Positions 6,908 to 14,307 are shown, counted from the first letter of the stretch. The stretch is 17,065 nt of DNA from HGM13006 sp964514175 (GCA_964514175.1 CAZEPQ010000030.1:1-17065); one strand, 5' to 3'. A program made the numbers and translations. Notes: generated from the letters alone by a model not told the origin.

Positions 6908-8350
6908 TTATTTCTTTGCGGCATCAAGCAGGCTCCGCTTGGTTTCCCAAAGCTTCTGGGACAGATCCACATAGTATGTATGGGGATTCTCAAAACGCTT
7001 GACCTCGTCCCACAGGGTGTTCAGTTGCTGAGCGCAGTAGTCCCGGATATCAGAAAGTTTGGGCAGCTCATAGACCAGCTCGCCGTTAATGAACACAGGC
7101 ACCTGCAAATCACGCATGGTGTAGTTATACAGCTCCTTGGTCTTCCAGGTGGCATTCTGATCAAAGATCACATGGCCCTCTGCCTCAGGCATGCCCTCCT
7201 CACGGAGCCGCAGCTCGTCCGCAATGGCCTTGCCGCTTTCGTTGTCGTAGAAACGAACGATGCGTTTAAAGCCGGGGTTGGTGATCTTGGCGGTATTTTC
7301 ACTGACCTTGATCTTGGGGATAATGTTGCCCTCCTCATCCTCCACGCCTGCCAGCTTATAAACGCCACCGAATACCGGCTCACTCTTGGAGGTGATCAGC
7401 CGCTCGCCTACACCGAAGGTGTCCACCTGGGCGCCCTGCATCATCAGGTCACGGATCAGATGCTCGTCCAAAGCGTTGGACGCGGTGATCTTGCAGCATT
7501 GCAGGCCTGCATCATCCAACATTTTTCTCGCTTTCTTGGACAGATAGGAAATATCACCGGAATCCAGACGAATGGCCATGTTGGTGATACCCTTGGGCAC
7601 CAACACCTCTTTAAAGACCCGGATGGCATTGGGAACACCGCTCTTCAGGGTGTTGTAGGTATCCACCAGCAGGGTTGCATTTTCAGGATAAACCTCACAG
7701 TAGGTCTTAAATGCCTCATATTCGCTGGGGAACATCATAACCCAGGAATGGGCCATGGTACCGCCGGCAGGGACGCCGAAAACCTTGTCAGAAAGGGCGC
7801 AAGCAGTTCCGCTACATCCGCCGATGTAAGCCGCTCTTGCACCGATGATGGCACCGTCAGCGCCCTGGGCACGACGGGAACCGAACTCCAACACCGCCCT
7901 GCCCTGGGCGGAACGAACGATGCGGTTCGCCTTGGTGGCGATCATGGACTGGTGATTGATGGCCAGCAGCAGATAGGTCTCGATGATCTGCGCCTCAATG
8001 GCCTTGGCCCGCACGGTGAGAATGGGCTCATGGGGGAATACCGGGGTTCCTTCCGGTACGGCATAGATGTCGCCGCTGAACTTAAAGTTCCGGAGGTAAT
8101 CCAGAAATTCCTCATCAAAGCCACCCTTGCCCCGAAGATACTCGATATCATCCTCGCCAAAATGGAGCTGCTGGATATATTCCACCACCTGCTCCAGACC
8201 TGCCGCAATGGCAAAGCCACCGCCGTCAGGTACTGCACGGAAAAACAGGTCGAAATAGCAGATCTTATCCTGCATGCCGTTTTTAAAGTATCCATTGCTC
8301 ATGGTAACCTCGTAGAAATCAAAAAGCATGGAAAGATTACGATTGTCCAT
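6908..8350 (-). CDS. pncB: Nicotinate phosphoribosyltransferase
   Basis: The enzyme (EC 6.3.4.21) joins nicotinate and PRPP to give nicotinate mononucleotide, using ATP, in the Preiss-Handler branch of NAD salvage in the cytoplasm. I choose ATG 8350 (480 aa) because AGAAAGGA lies 8 bases ahead; ATG 8356 would leave only about 2 bases. Family signatures are present throughout: RNLSMLFDFYEVTMSNGYF at the N-terminus, FGSRRAQGADGA (about 156-167), the GTMAHSWV segment with the phosphorylatable His201, and the phosphate-binding RLDSGDISYL (261-270). The length fits the long Firmicute form, which has an extra C-terminal domain. It is a single-gene unit with its own promoter and terminator. The next gene along that acts on nucleotides is the surface phosphoesterase at 8909-10843. 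Confidence 0.95.
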   Translation of the reverse strand: MDNRNLSMLFDFYEVTMSNGYFKNGMQDKICYFDLFFRAVPDGGGFAIAAGLEQVVEYIQQLHFGEDDIEYLRGKGGFDEEFLDYLRNFKFSGDIYAVPEGTPVFPHEPILTVRAKAIEAQIIETYLLLAINHQSMIATKANRIVRSAQGRAVLEFGSRRAQGADGAIIGARAAYIGGCSGTACALSDKVFGVPAGGTMAHSWVMMFPSEYEAFKTYCEVYPENATLLVDTYNTLKSGVPNAIRVFKEVLVPKGITNMAIRLDSGDISYLSKKARKMLDDAGLQCCKITASNALDEHLIRDLMMQGAQVDTFGVGERLITSKSEPVFGGVYKLAGVEDEEGNIIPKIKVSENTAKITNPGFKRIVRFYDNESGKAIADELRLREEGMPEAEGHVIFDQNATWKTKELYNYTMRDLQVPVFINGELVYELPKLSDIRDYCAQQLNTLWDEVKRFENPHTYYVDLSQKLWETKRSLLDAAKK

Positions 8351-8397
8351 TGTCATGATCCTTTCTGTGATGCCGGGAATTCTTTCTATTGTGAAGG

Positions 8398-8426
8398 ATT
8401 ATATCACAATTTTTTCTTCCGGTACA
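8398..8426 (-). promoter_or_regulatory. Promoter of the nicotinate phosphoribosyltransferase gene
   Basis: The minus strand has TGTACC (8426-8421), 17 bases, then TATAAT (8403-8398) preceded by TG (TGATATAAT). The layout closely copies the flavoprotein promoter at 6436-6464. I see no NrtR- or NiaR-like repeat. Confidence 0.65.
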
Positions 8427-8429
8427 GGG

Positions 8430-8600
8430 AAAATTGAAAATTTCTAATTTTTCTGTGAATACATCTATTTTTACACATGTCTTGACATATTTTTTGTACA
8501 GCTCAAACATTATCCCGCTTTCCTTTTTCGTTATTTTCACCAATTGCAGCCTTTGCATTTCTATTGCTCATTGTACATTTCAACGTAGATTTTTTAATTT
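8430..8600. other. AT-rich divergent intergenic region
   Basis: This stretch separates the minus-strand pncB promoter from the plus-strand promoter at 8605. It is T-rich on the plus strand and holds no convincing gene. A minus-strand frame starting near 8510 runs through the pncB promoter and is rejected as coding. Confidence 0.4.
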
Positions 8601-8604
8601 CTCA

Positions 8605-8613
8605 TGCTATAAT
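8605..8613 (+). promoter_or_regulatory. Extended -10 promoter of the 56-aa membrane protein
   Basis: TGCTATAAT is a perfect extended -10; no good -35 hexamer lies 16-18 bases upstream. The predicted transcript starts near 8620, giving a leader of about 58 bases. Confidence 0.5.
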
Positions 8614-8619
8614 GAGGGT

Positions 8620-8640
8620 GAAAGGAGGAATCTCCCTTTC
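8620..8640 (+). promoter_or_regulatory. Leader hairpin covering a ribosome-site-like AGGAGG
   Basis: GAAAGGAG can pair with CTCCCTTTC (one bulged base) around GAAT at the 5' end of the predicted leader of the 56-aa gene. It sequesters an AGGAGG, but the likely ribosome site at 8665-8670 lies outside the hairpin. Its function is uncertain. Confidence 0.3.
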
Positions 8641-8677
8641 CGAAAATCCACATCCGTCTTCGTCAGGAGGTGCGCTC

Positions 8678-8848
8678 ATGAAAATGCTCGGTTCCGTTTT
8701 CTCATCTGATAAAAATATCCGTCCGATCTTTTCCCCGGCGGAGTGCTCCTCTGCCGAACTCATCATCGGAGGTCGGGATCACTTCATCGGCATCTCAACC
8801 TTCTGCCTGATCTGCGTCATCTGGGTATTGACCCTGATCTTCGCATGA
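8678..8848 (+). CDS. Small membrane protein, 56 aa, function unknown
   Basis: ATG 8678 follows AGGAGG at 7 bases. The protein has a polar N-terminal half (SSDKNIRPIFSP, ECSSAELIIGG, RDHF) and a C-terminal membrane helix at about residues 37-56 (IGISTFCLICVIWVLTLIFA) that ends at the stop codon, so it is a tail-anchored-like peptide with the N-terminus probably in the cytoplasm. Two cysteines sit in the helix. It is the only supported plus-strand gene in the window, placed between the divergent pncB promoter and the convergent phosphoesterase gene, and it has its own extended -10 promoter and a shared terminator. I recognise no family. The strong ribosome site and promoter favour a real gene. 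Confidence 0.6.
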   Translation: MKMLGSVFSSDKNIRPIFSPAECSSAELIIGGRDHFIGISTFCLICVIWVLTLIFA

Positions 8849-8873
8849 TCCATGGAACGCCATAGACGAAACC

Positions 8874-8899
8874 GCCCGGGCTGAAAACTCAGCCCGGGC
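8874..8899. terminator. Bidirectional terminator between the 56-aa gene and the surface phosphoesterase gene
   Basis: GCCCGGGCTGA pairs perfectly with TCAGCCCGGGC (11 pairs, 4-base loop), lying between two convergent genes. It is flanked by TTATTTATTT on the plus side and GGTTTCGTC on the minus side, so it may serve both. Confidence 0.75.
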
Positions 8900-8908
8900 C
8901 ATACTTAT

Positions 8909-10843
8909 TTATTTCTGTTTTTTCTGCTTCTTGGGCTTGGGACCGTACTTCACACGGCGCACCACCTTGCGAACGATCAAAAGGATCACCAGCAGCAATA
9001 CCAGCAGCACACCCAGAAGGAAATAGGTGAAGTGATTGGCATTTTTCAAAAATTTCACAGGATTGAGACTGGAATAGATCACCTTACGTCCGTCGGTAGT
9101 GGAATACCGGGAATCCATTTCCCCGCCCATGCTGTCCAGATAGGACGCAATGGCGTACCATTCCTTCAGGGGTACCCCTGCGTCATTTTTGACCACATAA
9201 TTTACAAGCTCATCCGATGCAATGGGCTCCCCCTCTGTATTTCTGGGCGTAATGGAAAGAAGGCCAAAGGAGGTCCCTTCCACCGCACCCAACATCTGAC
9301 CGGCATACATGCCCGCAACGATGCGATAAAGCTTTTCGTCGTCGATCTCTTCCAGTGTGCCGTCATTCCGCCGCAGCATGGCATAGTCCACCTTGTTGAA
9401 GATCATGCGGCTGGTATTAAAGGAGTACTCCACACCGGACATAAACAACTGCGCAGAATGCATCAGGGGCTGTACAGAGGCATCTACCTCCATGGCAGTT
9501 TTCAGATCCTTGCCGGTAACATACACAGCGATCAACTCGCCCTCGGTGCCCACGCCCAAAGAGGCCGCATTGAACACATCGGACACCGTCACCTGTCCCA
9601 CAGGCAGGGTCTCTCGGATAACGCCTGAGGCGGTCAATGCCACATCCACGGTCTCTCCGGTGGTCTGTTCCACCGCCCACTTATATGCGTCGGAGAATAC
9701 ATTGCCCAGGGTGGATTCATGGGCCGTATCATAGACTTCCTGCACTGAGTCAAAGGTATAGGGGTTAATGGTCACCACCTGGTCAAAGGTCATGCCGTAA
9801 TTGGACAAGTAATCCTCTTCCACGGTATTCTTGTACCCCTCCACGAGAGCAGCGATTTCAGGTTCCTCCGCCACAGCCTCGTCAATGGGAATCAGCTCAT
9901 AATCCGTCAGGCTGGCGGTTCCTGAGGCATCCAATTCCATCTGAACCACGCCCAGATACTTGCCGTATTCCCCGGCAGAAACAATGTAGGTATCTCCCAC
10001 CTGAATGGGCTTCTCCAGAGTGGTATGAGTGTGTGCGGATACAATAAGGTTGATCCCGGTCACAGCCTTGGCAAGCTCGTAATCCTCTCCAGCCTCTTCT
10101 CCATCCTCGGTACCACTGTGGGACAGGCAAATCACCAGCGGCTCTGCGCCATAAGCCGCAAGGCACTCCGCCACAGCCTCGTCTACCACACGCTGTGCGG
10201 TTTCCGCCGGGTCATCCAAAATCATTCCCGAATTGGGAGCGCAGGAATCTGAATCCACGCCGTTGATGCCGAAAATCACATAGTAGATGCCACCCCGCTC
10301 CATGATCATATAATCCTTTACGCCATAATTGCCCAGGGCATCCCAAATCAGTGCGGCATCATCGCCGTAGCCCTCCTCTCCCTCCTCGGGGGGCAGATAG
10401 TTCGCCTCCAACAGGGCGGGAACAGGATCGCCAGAATTGGCCGCAACGTTCAGCATGGATGCCAGCCCCGCAGGCAGATAATCAAATTCATGGTTGCCGA
10501 AGGTGGTGGCATCATAGCCCATGGCCCCCATCATCCGCAGTTCAATGGCAGATGTGGCAAAGGCCGTCTGGAACAGCGAACCCATGGAGAAGTCGCCGCC
10601 ATCCACCAAAACAGCATTGGGATACTGGGCCTTCTGTTCATTGATCACCGTCATCAGGCGGGCGTAACCGCCAAATTCGCCACCCTCCACTTTTTCAGAA
10701 GCAAGCAAATGGGAATGGAGATCGTGTGTAAATAAAATGGTGGCAGACACCGTTTCATCCGCTGCGCTGCAGGGCACCATATACCCCAGCATCAGCACAA
10801 CTGCCAAGGCGGCAGCCATAAATCGTCTAAATATCTGTTTCAA
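8909..10843 (-). CDS. Secreted, membrane-anchored 5'-nucleotidase/2',3'-cyclic phosphodiesterase-family protein
   Basis: I choose TTG 10843 (644 aa) because GAGGAG lies 5 bases ahead; the open frame further upstream contains the promoter. A signal peptide covers residues 1-28 (basic start, hydrophobic core AAALAVVLMLGYMV, cleavage after CSAA). The calcineurin-like metallophosphoesterase domain follows with all metal motifs: THDLHSH (Asp41, His43), DGGD (Asp84), GNHEFD (Asn117, His118), a later LSHSG and SAHTHT. The 5'-nucleotidase C-terminal domain spans about 345-560. It ends in one membrane helix (YFLLGVLLVLLLVILLIV) and a Lys-rich tail, which anchor it to the outside of the membrane. The family removes phosphate from nucleotides, NAD-derived compounds or sugar nucleotides outside the cell; substrate choice within the family is not readable. 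It could supply nucleosides or NAD precursors. Confidence 0.88.
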   Translation of the reverse strand: MKQIFRRFMAAALAVVLMLGYMVPCSAADETVSATILFTHDLHSHLLASEKVEGGEFGGYARLMTVINEQKAQYPNAVLVDGGDFSMGSLFQTAFATSAIELRMMGAMGYDATTFGNHEFDYLPAGLASMLNVAANSGDPVPALLEANYLPPEEGEEGYGDDAALIWDALGNYGVKDYMIMERGGIYYVIFGINGVDSDSCAPNSGMILDDPAETAQRVVDEAVAECLAAYGAEPLVICLSHSGTEDGEEAGEDYELAKAVTGINLIVSAHTHTTLEKPIQVGDTYIVSAGEYGKYLGVVQMELDASGTASLTDYELIPIDEAVAEEPEIAALVEGYKNTVEEDYLSNYGMTFDQVVTINPYTFDSVQEVYDTAHESTLGNVFSDAYKWAVEQTTGETVDVALTASGVIRETLPVGQVTVSDVFNAASLGVGTEGELIAVYVTGKDLKTAMEVDASVQPLMHSAQLFMSGVEYSFNTSRMIFNKVDYAMLRRNDGTLEEIDDEKLYRIVAGMYAGQMLGAVEGTSFGLLSITPRNTEGEPIASDELVNYVVKNDAGVPLKEWYAIASYLDSMGGEMDSRYSTTDGRKVIYSSLNPVKFLKNANHFTYFLLGVLLVLLLVILLIVRKVVRRVKYGPKPKKQKKQK

Positions 10844-10912
10844 AACGTCTCCTCTTTTCTGCCGGGAACAGTCTATAAATCCTTTCCTGTCCCTTTGGGT
10901 CGTAATACCCCA

Positions 10913-10941
10913 ATTATACCGACTTTGCACCCATTTTACAA
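10913..10941 (-). promoter_or_regulatory. Promoter of the surface phosphoesterase gene
   Basis: The minus strand has TTGTAA (10941-10936), 17 bases, then TATAAT (10918-10913). The leader is about 60 bases to the TTG start. Confidence 0.7.
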
Positions 10942-10974
10942 GTCTTTACGCCTACGCTGCCGCTCTACATTCAA

Positions 10975-11003
10975 AACGGCTCTCCCGCCCGGGGAGAGCC
11001 GTT
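10975..11003 (-). terminator. Terminator of the P-type ATPase gene
   Basis: AACGGCTCTCCC pairs perfectly with GGGAGAGCCGTT (12 pairs, 5-base loop), starting 16 bases after the stop. TTTTGAATG follows on the minus strand after overlap with the stem end. Confidence 0.8.
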
Positions 11004-11019
11004 GCAAAATCCAAATACA

Positions 11020-12903
11020 TCAGTTTTTGCTTTCTTTTGCATTCCACCCCAGCAGCAGCGCTGAGTTGATAATTACCAACACCGATCCCGCATTGTGAAC
11101 AAGCGCGCCAACCACTGGGTTCAGAATTCCCGTGATGGCCAATATGATCGCAAGGAAGTTCAGGCCCATGGAGAAGGTCAGATTCAGCTTGATGGTGTTC
11201 ATCATTCGCTTACTCAAAGCCAGCAGATGGGGCAATTCCTTGATCTCATCATCCACCAGGGCAATATCTGCCGCATCCACAGCAATATCGCTTCCCACGC
11301 CGCCCATGGCAATGCCTACATTTGCTTTTTTCAGTGAGGGAGCATCGTTGATCCCATCACCGATCATGCATACACCTTCTCCCCGCTCCTGATAATTCCC
11401 AATTTGTCTTAGCTTATCCTCCGGCAGGCAGTTTGCATGAATTTCTGTGATACCCAATTGCCCGCCAATGGTTTTCGCTGCGTTCTGATTGTCTCCGGTC
11501 AGCAGCACCGGCTCCACCCCCAGCGCCCGAATGGCGCTGACCATCTGGGCGCTTTCACTGCGGATGGTATCTGCCATCACGATGAATCCAGCCAAGGCGT
11601 CGTCCACGGCAACATAGATCACGGTGCTGCCACGGCTGAGATATTTTCCCGCGGCAAGGGCAAGGTCATAGGAAACAGGCGCTTCTCTCAGCAGTTTCAG
11701 ATTGCCGGCTTTGATGCCTCTCCCACAGACAACCGCTGTCACGCCCTCTCCCGGAATCATCCGAAATTCCTCCGCCGGCAAAAGCTTCGCATCGGCACTC
11801 TGTTTGCGACTGCGAAGGATAGCCTTTCCCAAAGGATGCTCAGAATACTGCTCGGCAGCAGCGGCAAAGGCAAAAATCTCTTCCTCGGAATAATCAGAAA
11901 CGGATTCCACCGCTGTGACTTTCGGGGTTCCATAGGTCAGGGTTCCGGTTTTATCAAAGGTAATCTTCGTCACCTTTGCCAGCCGTTCCAGCGCATCTCC
12001 CTCACGGACCAGAAAGCCGTGCTTGGTGGCATTACCGATGGCTGCCATGATGGCTGTGGGGGTTGCCAGAACAAGGGCGCAGGGGCAGAATACGACGAGA
12101 ATCGTGACTGCACGGATGATTTCTCCCGTAACCAGCCAGGTAATCGCGGCAGCAGTCAAAGCGATTACCACAATCCAAGTTGCCCAACGATCTGCCAGTC
12201 CAACGATCTTTGCCTTTCCCGCATCTGCCGACTGCACAAGCCGGATCATCCGCTGGATGGAGCTGTCCTCCTGGGCCTTGGTCGCTTTCATTTCAAATAC
12301 ACCGAACTGATTGACGGTACCAGAGGAAACTTCGTCCCCAACGGATTTATCCACAGGGAGAGATTCTCCGGTCATGACCGTCTGATTGATGGATGTCTGC
12401 CCGGACAGGATAACACCATCCACAGGAACCGTTTCGCCGGGAAGCACACGAATATGGTCTCCCACATTCACCTGTTCCGCAGATACGACCTGCTCCCCTT
12501 CCGGCGTCAAAACTCTTGCGGTCTGGGGCGTCAGATGCACCAGCTTTTCAATTCCAGCTCTTGCTTTTGCCACCGTCAGATCCTCCAGCAAGGCGCCAAG
12601 CTGCATAATAAAGGCCACCTCACCAGCCGCAAAGTCCTCCCCAATTAAAACCGAAGCAATCAGGGCCAAAGAAACCAATACATCCGCTTTGATGTCAAAG
12701 GCTGTAATCAGCCCAACCACTGCCTCCAATATAATGGGCAGGCCGCAGAGAATAATGGCGATCCATGCCGCATCAAAGTGCAGGGGTACAAGGTCAAATA
12801 TGCTGATGATCAGAGAGAGACCGCCCAGCATGAGGCAGACAATATCTTTCTTGGTACCGCCCCATTCAAGAATACTTTCCAATTTCTCGACAAACTTTTT
12901 CAC
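11020..12903 (-). CDS. Heavy-metal-translocating P1B-type ATPase without N-terminal metal-binding domain
   Basis: This 627-aa membrane pump exports a metal cation at the cost of ATP. It starts at GTG 12903 behind a weak GGTGAAG site. It lacks the usual N-terminal CxxC (HMA) domain: the first helix begins at about residue 22. Motifs in order are TGES (178-181) in the actuator domain, CPC (273-275) in the metal-path helix, phosphorylated Asp317 in DKTGT, His356-Pro357 in SEHPLGK, and GDGIND (515-520). The last helices carry HNAGS (603-607) and Asn613, not the YN and MxxSS of classical copper pumps and not the Asp of classical Zn/Cd pumps. Control by a CsoR-type repressor is supported by two boxes over the promoter. 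The metal is uncertain: copper is suggested by the regulator and is not confirmed by the transport helices. Confidence 0.92.
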   Translation of the reverse strand: MKKFVEKLESILEWGGTKKDIVCLMLGGLSLIISIFDLVPLHFDAAWIAIILCGLPIILEAVVGLITAFDIKADVLVSLALIASVLIGEDFAAGEVAFIMQLGALLEDLTVAKARAGIEKLVHLTPQTARVLTPEGEQVVSAEQVNVGDHIRVLPGETVPVDGVILSGQTSINQTVMTGESLPVDKSVGDEVSSGTVNQFGVFEMKATKAQEDSSIQRMIRLVQSADAGKAKIVGLADRWATWIVVIALTAAAITWLVTGEIIRAVTILVVFCPCALVLATPTAIMAAIGNATKHGFLVREGDALERLAKVTKITFDKTGTLTYGTPKVTAVESVSDYSEEEIFAFAAAAEQYSEHPLGKAILRSRKQSADAKLLPAEEFRMIPGEGVTAVVCGRGIKAGNLKLLREAPVSYDLALAAGKYLSRGSTVIYVAVDDALAGFIVMADTIRSESAQMVSAIRALGVEPVLLTGDNQNAAKTIGGQLGITEIHANCLPEDKLRQIGNYQERGEGVCMIGDGINDAPSLKKANVGIAMGGVGSDIAVDAADIALVDDEIKELPHLLALSKRMMNTIKLNLTFSMGLNFLAIILAITGILNPVVGALVHNAGSVLVIINSALLLGWNAKESKN

Positions 12904-12921
12904 GAAAACTTCACCGCTTTC

Positions 12922-12940
12922 TATACCCTATGGGGGTATG
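12922..12940. promoter_or_regulatory. CsoR-type operator, downstream copy
   Basis: TATACCCTATGGGGGTATG is an imperfect palindrome with the GC tract flanked by TA-rich arms that is known for CsoR boxes. It lies between the -10 and the start codon of the ATPase gene, about where the transcript starts. Confidence 0.65.
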
Positions 12941-12945
12941 GGTAT

Positions 12946-12975
12946 ACTATACCCCCAGGGGTATAGGTTTGTCAA
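12946..12975 (-). promoter_or_regulatory. Promoter of the P-type ATPase gene
   Basis: The minus strand has a perfect TTGACA (12975-12970), 18 bases, then TATAGT (12951-12946). The spacer is filled by a CsoR box, so bound repressor would block polymerase. Confidence 0.8.
12947..12966. promoter_or_regulatory. CsoR-type operator, perfect palindrome in the promoter spacer
   Basis: CTATACCCCCAGGGGTATAG is a perfect 9-2-9 inverted repeat. It sits between -35 and -10 and overlaps the -10 element. Confidence 0.75.
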
Positions 12976-13001
12976 GAAAAAAGGACAGTCCGTGACTGCC
13001 C
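12976..13001 (-). terminator. Terminator of the csoR-family gene
   Basis: GGGCAGTC pairs with GACTGTCC (8 pairs, one G-T, 3-base loop), followed by TTTTTT on the minus strand. It separates csoR from the ATPase promoter. Confidence 0.85.
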
Positions 13002-13008
13002 TTCTGAA

Positions 13009-13284
13009 TTACTGCATATTCGCAAATCGCTCCACCGCTTTTGAAAAGCTCTCAATAGTCTTGTCCGCGTCGCCATGCTCGATGCCATCCCGGACGCAAT
13101 GCTTTAAGTGTCCTTCCAGAACAACCTGACCGACCTTATTCAGGGCAGATTTCGCCGCATTGATCTGAATGAGAATATCCTCACAGGGAACGTCTTCATC
13201 CACCATCCGGTCAATAGCCTGCACCTGACCAATGATCTTTTTCAGTCTCCGATGCAAATTTTCCGCATCCATGCACTGTTTCAT
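13009..13284 (-). CDS. csoR: CsoR-family metal-sensing repressor
   Basis: I choose ATG 13284 (91 aa) because GGAGGA lies 6 bases ahead; a TTG 15 bases upstream overlaps that site. The all-helical DUF156 fold is evident: LHRRLKKIIGQVQAIDRM at residues 10-27, then the second helix with EDILIQINAAKSALNKVG. The copper ligands of CsoR align exactly in spacing: Cys34, His59 and Cys63 (25 and 4 residues apart, as in Mycobacterium CsoR Cys36-His61-Cys65). This argues for Cu(I) sensing over RcnR (Ni/Co) or FrmR (formaldehyde) types. The apo-protein would bind the boxes at 12922-12966 and release on metal binding. The gene has its own promoter with no CsoR box and its own terminator, so it appears constitutive and separate from the ATPase transcript. 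Confidence 0.9.
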   Translation of the reverse strand: MKQCMDAENLHRRLKKIIGQVQAIDRMVDEDVPCEDILIQINAAKSALNKVGQVVLEGHLKHCVRDGIEHGDADKTIESFSKAVERFANMQ

Positions 13285-13316
13285 ACGCAGTTCCTCCAAA
13301 CCTTTGGTGTACCTAT

Positions 13317-13345
13317 ATCATACTTTCATTTTCTATCAAAGTCAA
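13317..13345 (-). promoter_or_regulatory. Promoter of the csoR-family gene
   Basis: The minus strand has TTGACT (13345-13340), 17 bases, then TATGAT (13322-13317). No CsoR-type GC tract lies near it. Confidence 0.6.
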
Positions 13346-13441
13346 GCAGCACACAATATGGCCCGGATGAACATTTCATAAACATATACCAAACATGCCG
13401 TAAAGCACATTCCCGAGGAAGTGACAGCCCGGGGGTATTAC

Positions 13442-14173
13442 TTATTCATTTTGTCCATATTCCCGGTACAGCATAGGAAGGATCTGGGCCAGATTCCGAT
13501 ACTCCACGCAGCAGTGCTCCGTCATGCCCCTTGCCATATCTTTCGTCATAACCATCTTGCGAAGCAGTGGGTTCATACTGCGCCCAAGCCAGAAGCGGCT
13601 GGTCAAAAACAGGCCCTTTTCCGTCTGCCTGAAAATATGCGCCATCTCCGTATGGGGAATGAACCCATAAAAAGCGCTGACATGACCGCAGACAATGATC
13701 GGTATCTGGTTTTCCGCCATAACCTCCGGCGAAAATCCAAAGGCCTCCGGCTCCACAAAATCAATTCTTAGAGGCATTTTCTTTCCGCCGATCCGTTCCA
13801 CTGGAAGCTGGGAATTGGGCGCAAAGGGAGGACGCGTAGCCTGTGTAAAATATGCGCTGTCCTTCTTGTGATATTTTATACTGCTGTGTTCTCCCGGATA
13901 CCAGATCTGATAGCGAAGGCTGTCCTGACAGTGCCACCAAAACCACCAGCGAATCATCTCCGCCGTAACCCCAGGCATGGGACAATTCATAGAAACCAGC
14001 CAGCTTCCATCCGGAAACTGTCCAAAACCAACCTCCTGCCCCAGAGAATCGTCGGACAGGCATTGATTTTTATCCTCAAAAGAGGTCAGTGTAATACAGG
14101 GCGTATCCAGAACCGCCCGAATCTCTGCCGGGATCTCAGGGAGCGACTTTTTCAATAATTCGTCCATACACAT
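13442..14173 (-). CDS. PhlG-like (2,4-diacetylphloroglucinol hydrolase family) protein
   Basis: I choose ATG 14173 (243 aa) because GAAGGAGG lies 8 bases ahead; a GTG at 14194 overlaps upstream remnant sequence. Residues 66-96 (MPGVTAEMIRWWFWWH, then LRYQIWYPGEH) match the signature of the DAPG hydrolase family, Zn enzymes that cleave a C-C bond to release an acyl group from phloroglucinol-type phenols. His81 ends the WWFWWH motif, and a C-terminal HxxxE (His220, Glu224) fits the other metal ligands known in PhlG; I cannot place the fourth ligand. There is no signal peptide, so it is a cytoplasmic enzyme. Many family members in gut bacteria are uncharacterised, so the substrate may be another acylated phenol or diketone. 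I see no clear promoter close by. Confidence 0.7.
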   Translation of the reverse strand: MCMDELLKKSLPEIPAEIRAVLDTPCITLTSFEDKNQCLSDDSLGQEVGFGQFPDGSWLVSMNCPMPGVTAEMIRWWFWWHCQDSLRYQIWYPGEHSSIKYHKKDSAYFTQATRPPFAPNSQLPVERIGGKKMPLRIDFVEPEAFGFSPEVMAENQIPIIVCGHVSAFYGFIPHTEMAHIFRQTEKGLFLTSRFWLGRSMNPLLRKMVMTKDMARGMTEHCCVEYRNLAQILPMLYREYGQNE

Positions 14174-14187
14174 AATCAGTGCCTCCT

Positions 14188-14307
14188 TCACCAAATAATA
14201 CTATCCTTCGCTTTCTCATGCATTTGCTTGCACCACCCAAGCCATTTTTCTTTATACTCGTCAGAAGACAGTATTCTTTCAGCCAAATCGGCTACCGTCT
14301 GAGCCTC
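14188..14307 (-). pseudogene. Possible C-terminal coding remnant upstream of the PhlG-like gene
   Basis: A frame of 39 codons with no start ends at TGA 14190-14188, overlapping the region ahead of the next gene's ribosome site. It reads like the charged helical end of a protein (ADLAERILSSDEYKEKWL, GWCKQMHEKAKDSIIW). An in-frame TGA lies directly upstream. It is probably what is left of a gene once co-transcribed with the PhlG-like gene. Confidence 0.3.

Noticed and set aside
4901..8437. Very long plus-strand open frames opposite the flavoprotein and pncB genes
   Set aside because: The opposite strand encodes clear enzyme families with promoters and terminators; the plus frames show no motif.
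8464..8520. TTGACA on the plus strand near 8482 as a promoter
   Set aside because: No -10 hexamer lies at a usable distance and no gene follows before the promoter at 8605.
8337..8558. Minus-strand 73-codon frame ahead of pncB
   Set aside because: It runs through the pncB promoter and into the pncB start in another frame; composition follows the AT-rich intergenic DNA.
13380..13440. Hairpin after the PhlG-like gene (CCCCCGGGCTGTC... region)
   Set aside because: I could not form a stem of more than about 4-5 consistent pairs followed by a U-tract, so I list no terminator.
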